Source: Pyronema omphalodes
Lineage: Eukaryota; Ascomycota; Pezizomycetes; Pezizales; Pyronemataceae
DNA: 20,285 nucleotides
Assembly: GCA_024516155.1 (NCBI GenBank)
Contig: JAJJXM010000184.1
Location: forward strand, 1 to 20,285
Direction: 5' to 3'
The number at the start of each line of letters is the position of its first letter. Within the stretch, counting starts at the first letter, position 1. Shown here one piece after another: positions 18,811 through 20,285 of this stretch. The translations under genes were made by a program, and so were the position numbers. Under the pieces are notes generated by a model. The model worked only from the letters and a program-made list of their open reading frames with translations. It was not told the origin of the DNA and did no database searches.

Positions 18811-19114
18811 GGTGTCGCCGTTGCGCTTTCCACCTCATCTACAGTACGGATCCGAAGGCGCAGCGAAAGAAGCGTAAGCCACCTCGACCTGCGTAGTGAA
18901 GCATATCTTTACAGCACGACTAACACATAGACTAGGCATCAAGGGGATCCAGAAGCGGATGGCGAAGCTGGATGGAGACATCCAGCTCGCGAAAATTCGT
19001 TTCGCGACCAAGGGGGATGCCCAGGGTGGGGGCATCTCTAGCCAGGATGCCTGTCTCCTTGGGTTTTTCTGCTGGATGCTTACGCATCCTGCAGAGAAAA
19101 GTGCGAAGGTCTAG
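18811..19114 (+). pseudogene. 5'-truncated relative of the Pro/Ser-rich family gene
   Basis: Homology to the unit 1 gene begins at about 18811, 24 bp after the stop of the neighbouring relative; the Pro/Ser-rich start is missing. A one-base insertion (CTTTCC for CTTCC) breaks the early frame. From YSTDPKAQRKKR the frame splices cleanly through a 62-bp intron (18874-18935; GTAAGC, GACTAAC, CTAG) into an intact exon 2, GIQKRMAKLDGDIQLAKIRF followed by GISSQDACLLGFFCWMLTH, ending at TAG 19112-19114. Here CAG stands where unit 1 has the early TAG, so this copy keeps the full C-terminus that unit 1 has lost. An unbroken frame without ATG runs from about 18615 through the exon 1 remnant, so a chimeric transcript is conceivable. 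Confidence 0.55.
18874..18935 (+). other. Conserved 62-bp intron, unit 2 copy
   Basis: Same length and signals as 10367-10428, with several substitutions between the signals. The branch site GACTAAC is unchanged. Confidence 0.7.
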
Positions 19115-19179
19115 GTGGACAGGCCGGGCCCCAGCATATTTTGCGCGCGTTGCACGTGCGTGTATGTGTGGTTCGAGTG

Positions 19180-19236
19180 TTTTTTTTTTTTTTTTTGTTT
19201 TTGTTTTTGTTGTTTTCGTTTTGTTTCTAGTTTTGT
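19180..19236 (+). repeat. Short T-rich tract at right edge of array
   Basis: An 18-base T run followed by GTTTTT and GTTG variants. It lies about 65 bp after the stop of the second gene-family relative, which is the same relation as the tract in unit 1. It is much shorter than the other two tracts and does not lead into another unit, so it marks the end of the visible array. Confidence 0.85.
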
Positions 19237-19468
19237 GCTCACTATGTTCTATGTCGCACGATTTTACAATTCTTACATCAGGGATATGTACAGTATAAGA
19301 CTATCTTGTAGGCGTTTATGATTCGTATGCTACTACATTTCTTGGCATACTCTTCCGTATGCAGCTTTCAGCCAGGCCTTCATCGTTTCTACGCAGATCT
19401 CACACGCGGGTTTATTACCATGTGTGTCTCCGAGCTTTGTTTTGGTTCTCATGATTTATTTCTGAATT

Positions 19469-19780
19469 ATGTCAGACAACCTTATAGATTTCCACCTAAG
19501 ATATGTAAAGTATGGACAAGATACTATACTATTTAGGAATGCGTATGCTACGGTCATTTTGGACACGCTTTTCCCTGTAGACAGCTTGTCATCGAGTCCA
19601 CCAGTTCTCATCGTACTCAGCCGCTACTTAGTAGTCTATATCGCGGAGTGCATGGGGCTCAAGGACATAACGACGAGAAAGCTAGACATGGGGCATGAGA
19701 GACGAGAGGGGGACTACAACCCGAAAAAAGAAAGACCGCTCCGGGGCTTCCCCGGTGACTGTCGAGGTAACACTCGATAG
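19469..19780 (+). CDS. Hypothetical 103-residue frame in right flank
   Basis: Starts MSDNLIDFHLRYVKYGQD, has one moderately hydrophobic region around residues 45-72 and a strongly charged C-terminus (HERREGDYNPKKERP). The GC-rich hairpin at 19741-19755 falls within its last codons. There is no second copy for comparison and no recognised domain, so it may be a chance frame. Confidence 0.18.
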   Translation: MSDNLIDFHLRYVKYGQDTILFRNAYATVILDTLFPVDSLSSSPPVLIVLSRYLVVYIAECMGLKDITTRKLDMGHERREGDYNPKKERPLRGFPGDCRGNTR

Positions 19781-20139
19781 TTAGAAATTTAAATGAATTA
19801 GCTAGCTTCCTCCATAACCCTACGGTTAAATGCGTTTATGAAATCAAACAAAAATAAAATAAAAAACAAAATAAAAAAAGAATCTATATTATGAAACAAG
19901 CGGGCTATGGGTTGCCTATTGAAAAGTTATTGTGATTCTATATATTGGACCATGGAGAACACTCGTGCTGTTCTTACTAATGGCTGTCGTGATTACGGAA
20001 TTTGTAGTTTAAAGATTGTAAAATGCATCTTAATTATTGGCTTTACAGCCTTCAAAGGAATGGATGCTAGCCATGGAAGTGGAAGTTCGAAGAATTTGTA
20101 GGGATAAGGGGAGAATGAGACGGATGCAGGGGTGACGGA

Positions 20140-20156
20140 GGGGGGGGGGGGGGGGG
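20140..20156 (+). repeat. Poly-G run (17 G)
   Basis: Seventeen G followed by C and five more G, in a purine-rich stretch (about 20100-20165). It is a likely spot for polymerase slippage or quadruplex formation, and a likely sequencing error site. Confidence 0.9.
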
Positions 20157-20285
20157 CGGGGGTGGTCATGAAGATCAAAAATCGAGGCTTTAAGACGAAA
20201 TTAGGCGATCAGAATTCTGGAACTATGTTCATAATTTCTGTATTCCGGAATTTTCAAAGTTCGTGTACAGTAATAGTTTCCGTCC

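Larger units (their letters stand above)
11011..19236 (+). repeat. Tandem repeat unit 2, diverged and shortened copy
   Basis: Second copy in the same orientation as unit 1. Similarity is continuous to about 17550, lost to about 18227, then resumes through the gene-family locus and its T-rich tail. Beyond the tail the sequence that should start a third unit is absent, so this is probably the right edge of the array. Unit 2 lacks the 80-bp insertion of unit 1 and carries two gene-family relatives where unit 1 has one. Confidence 0.95.
19237..20285. other. Right flank outside the array
   Basis: No similarity to either unit. Frames at 19318-19536 (72 codons) and 19469-19780 (103 codons) overlap in different phases. 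The longer one has an aliphatic stretch (PPVLIVLSRYLVVYIAECMGL) and a basic tail, but I do not recognise it. A perfect hairpin, CCGGGG-CTT-CCCCGG, lies at 19741-19755. An A-rich patch with AAATAAAAT-like repeats lies at about 19850-19883, and a 17-G run at 20140-20156. Confidence 0.5.

Noticed and set aside
376..19236. CRISPR array, prophage or bacterial operon
   Set aside because: No regularly spaced short repeats, no bacterial ribosome-binding sites, no clustered same-strand genes, and introns are present.
19741..19755. GC hairpin as a transcription terminator
   Set aside because: No T run follows, and the setting is eukaryotic, where such hairpins do not end mRNA transcription.

Overview
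The window looks like nuclear DNA of a filamentous ascomycete fungus. The evidence is modest: three short GT-AG introns of 62-65 bp with internal CTAAC or CTGAC branch sites, TA-flanked terminal-inverted-repeat insertions, mid-range base composition, and no bacterial operon structure. No long conserved enzyme, rRNA, tRNA or CRISPR array is visible, and nothing allows a species call.

The dominant structure is a direct tandem duplication of a unit of about 10.6 kb. The window opens inside a T-rich tract (1-375). Its opening bases match the interior of the T-rich tract at 10668-11010, so an earlier unit probably lies to the left. Unit 1 runs from 376 to 11010. Unit 2 runs from 11011 to about 19236, after which sequence not seen elsewhere in the window continues to the end (19237-20285). 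Both units share one order: a long block with no convincing genes, a small gene-family locus near the right end, then a T-rich tract. The copies are not uniformly similar. By eye, 376-2280 is nearly identical to unit 2, 2285-2683 is clearly diverged, 2684-4306 is essentially identical (one substitution and one insertion found), 4307-6970 is roughly 80-90% alike with an identical core near 6315-6455, and 6971-9984 is replaced in unit 2 by a different, shorter segment (17551-18227).

The best-supported genes belong to one small family at the right end of each unit. The unit 1 member (10168-10517, spliced) has a Pro/Ser-rich N-terminus, a basic segment, an amphipathic helix, and a stop codon where the unit 2 relative reads through into a conserved C-terminal segment. 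Unit 2 carries two damaged relatives side by side (18418-18787 and 18811-19114). A second spliced candidate (17815-18155) is found only in unit 2. In unit 1 the corresponding unpaired segment holds two neighbouring short frames that each encode a possible membrane helix.

Mobile DNA is represented by an 80-bp TA-flanked inverted-repeat insertion (4032-4111), present in unit 1 and absent at the matching empty site in unit 2, and by a possible 990-bp inverted-repeat element present in both units (2789-3778 and 13433-14422). Most other open frames are short, differ between copies through indels, or lie where the copies are too similar for frame conservation to mean anything. They are listed at low confidence or left out. 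The window therefore reads as an accessory tandem array that is diverging, exchanging sequence between copies, and carrying small fast-changing genes.
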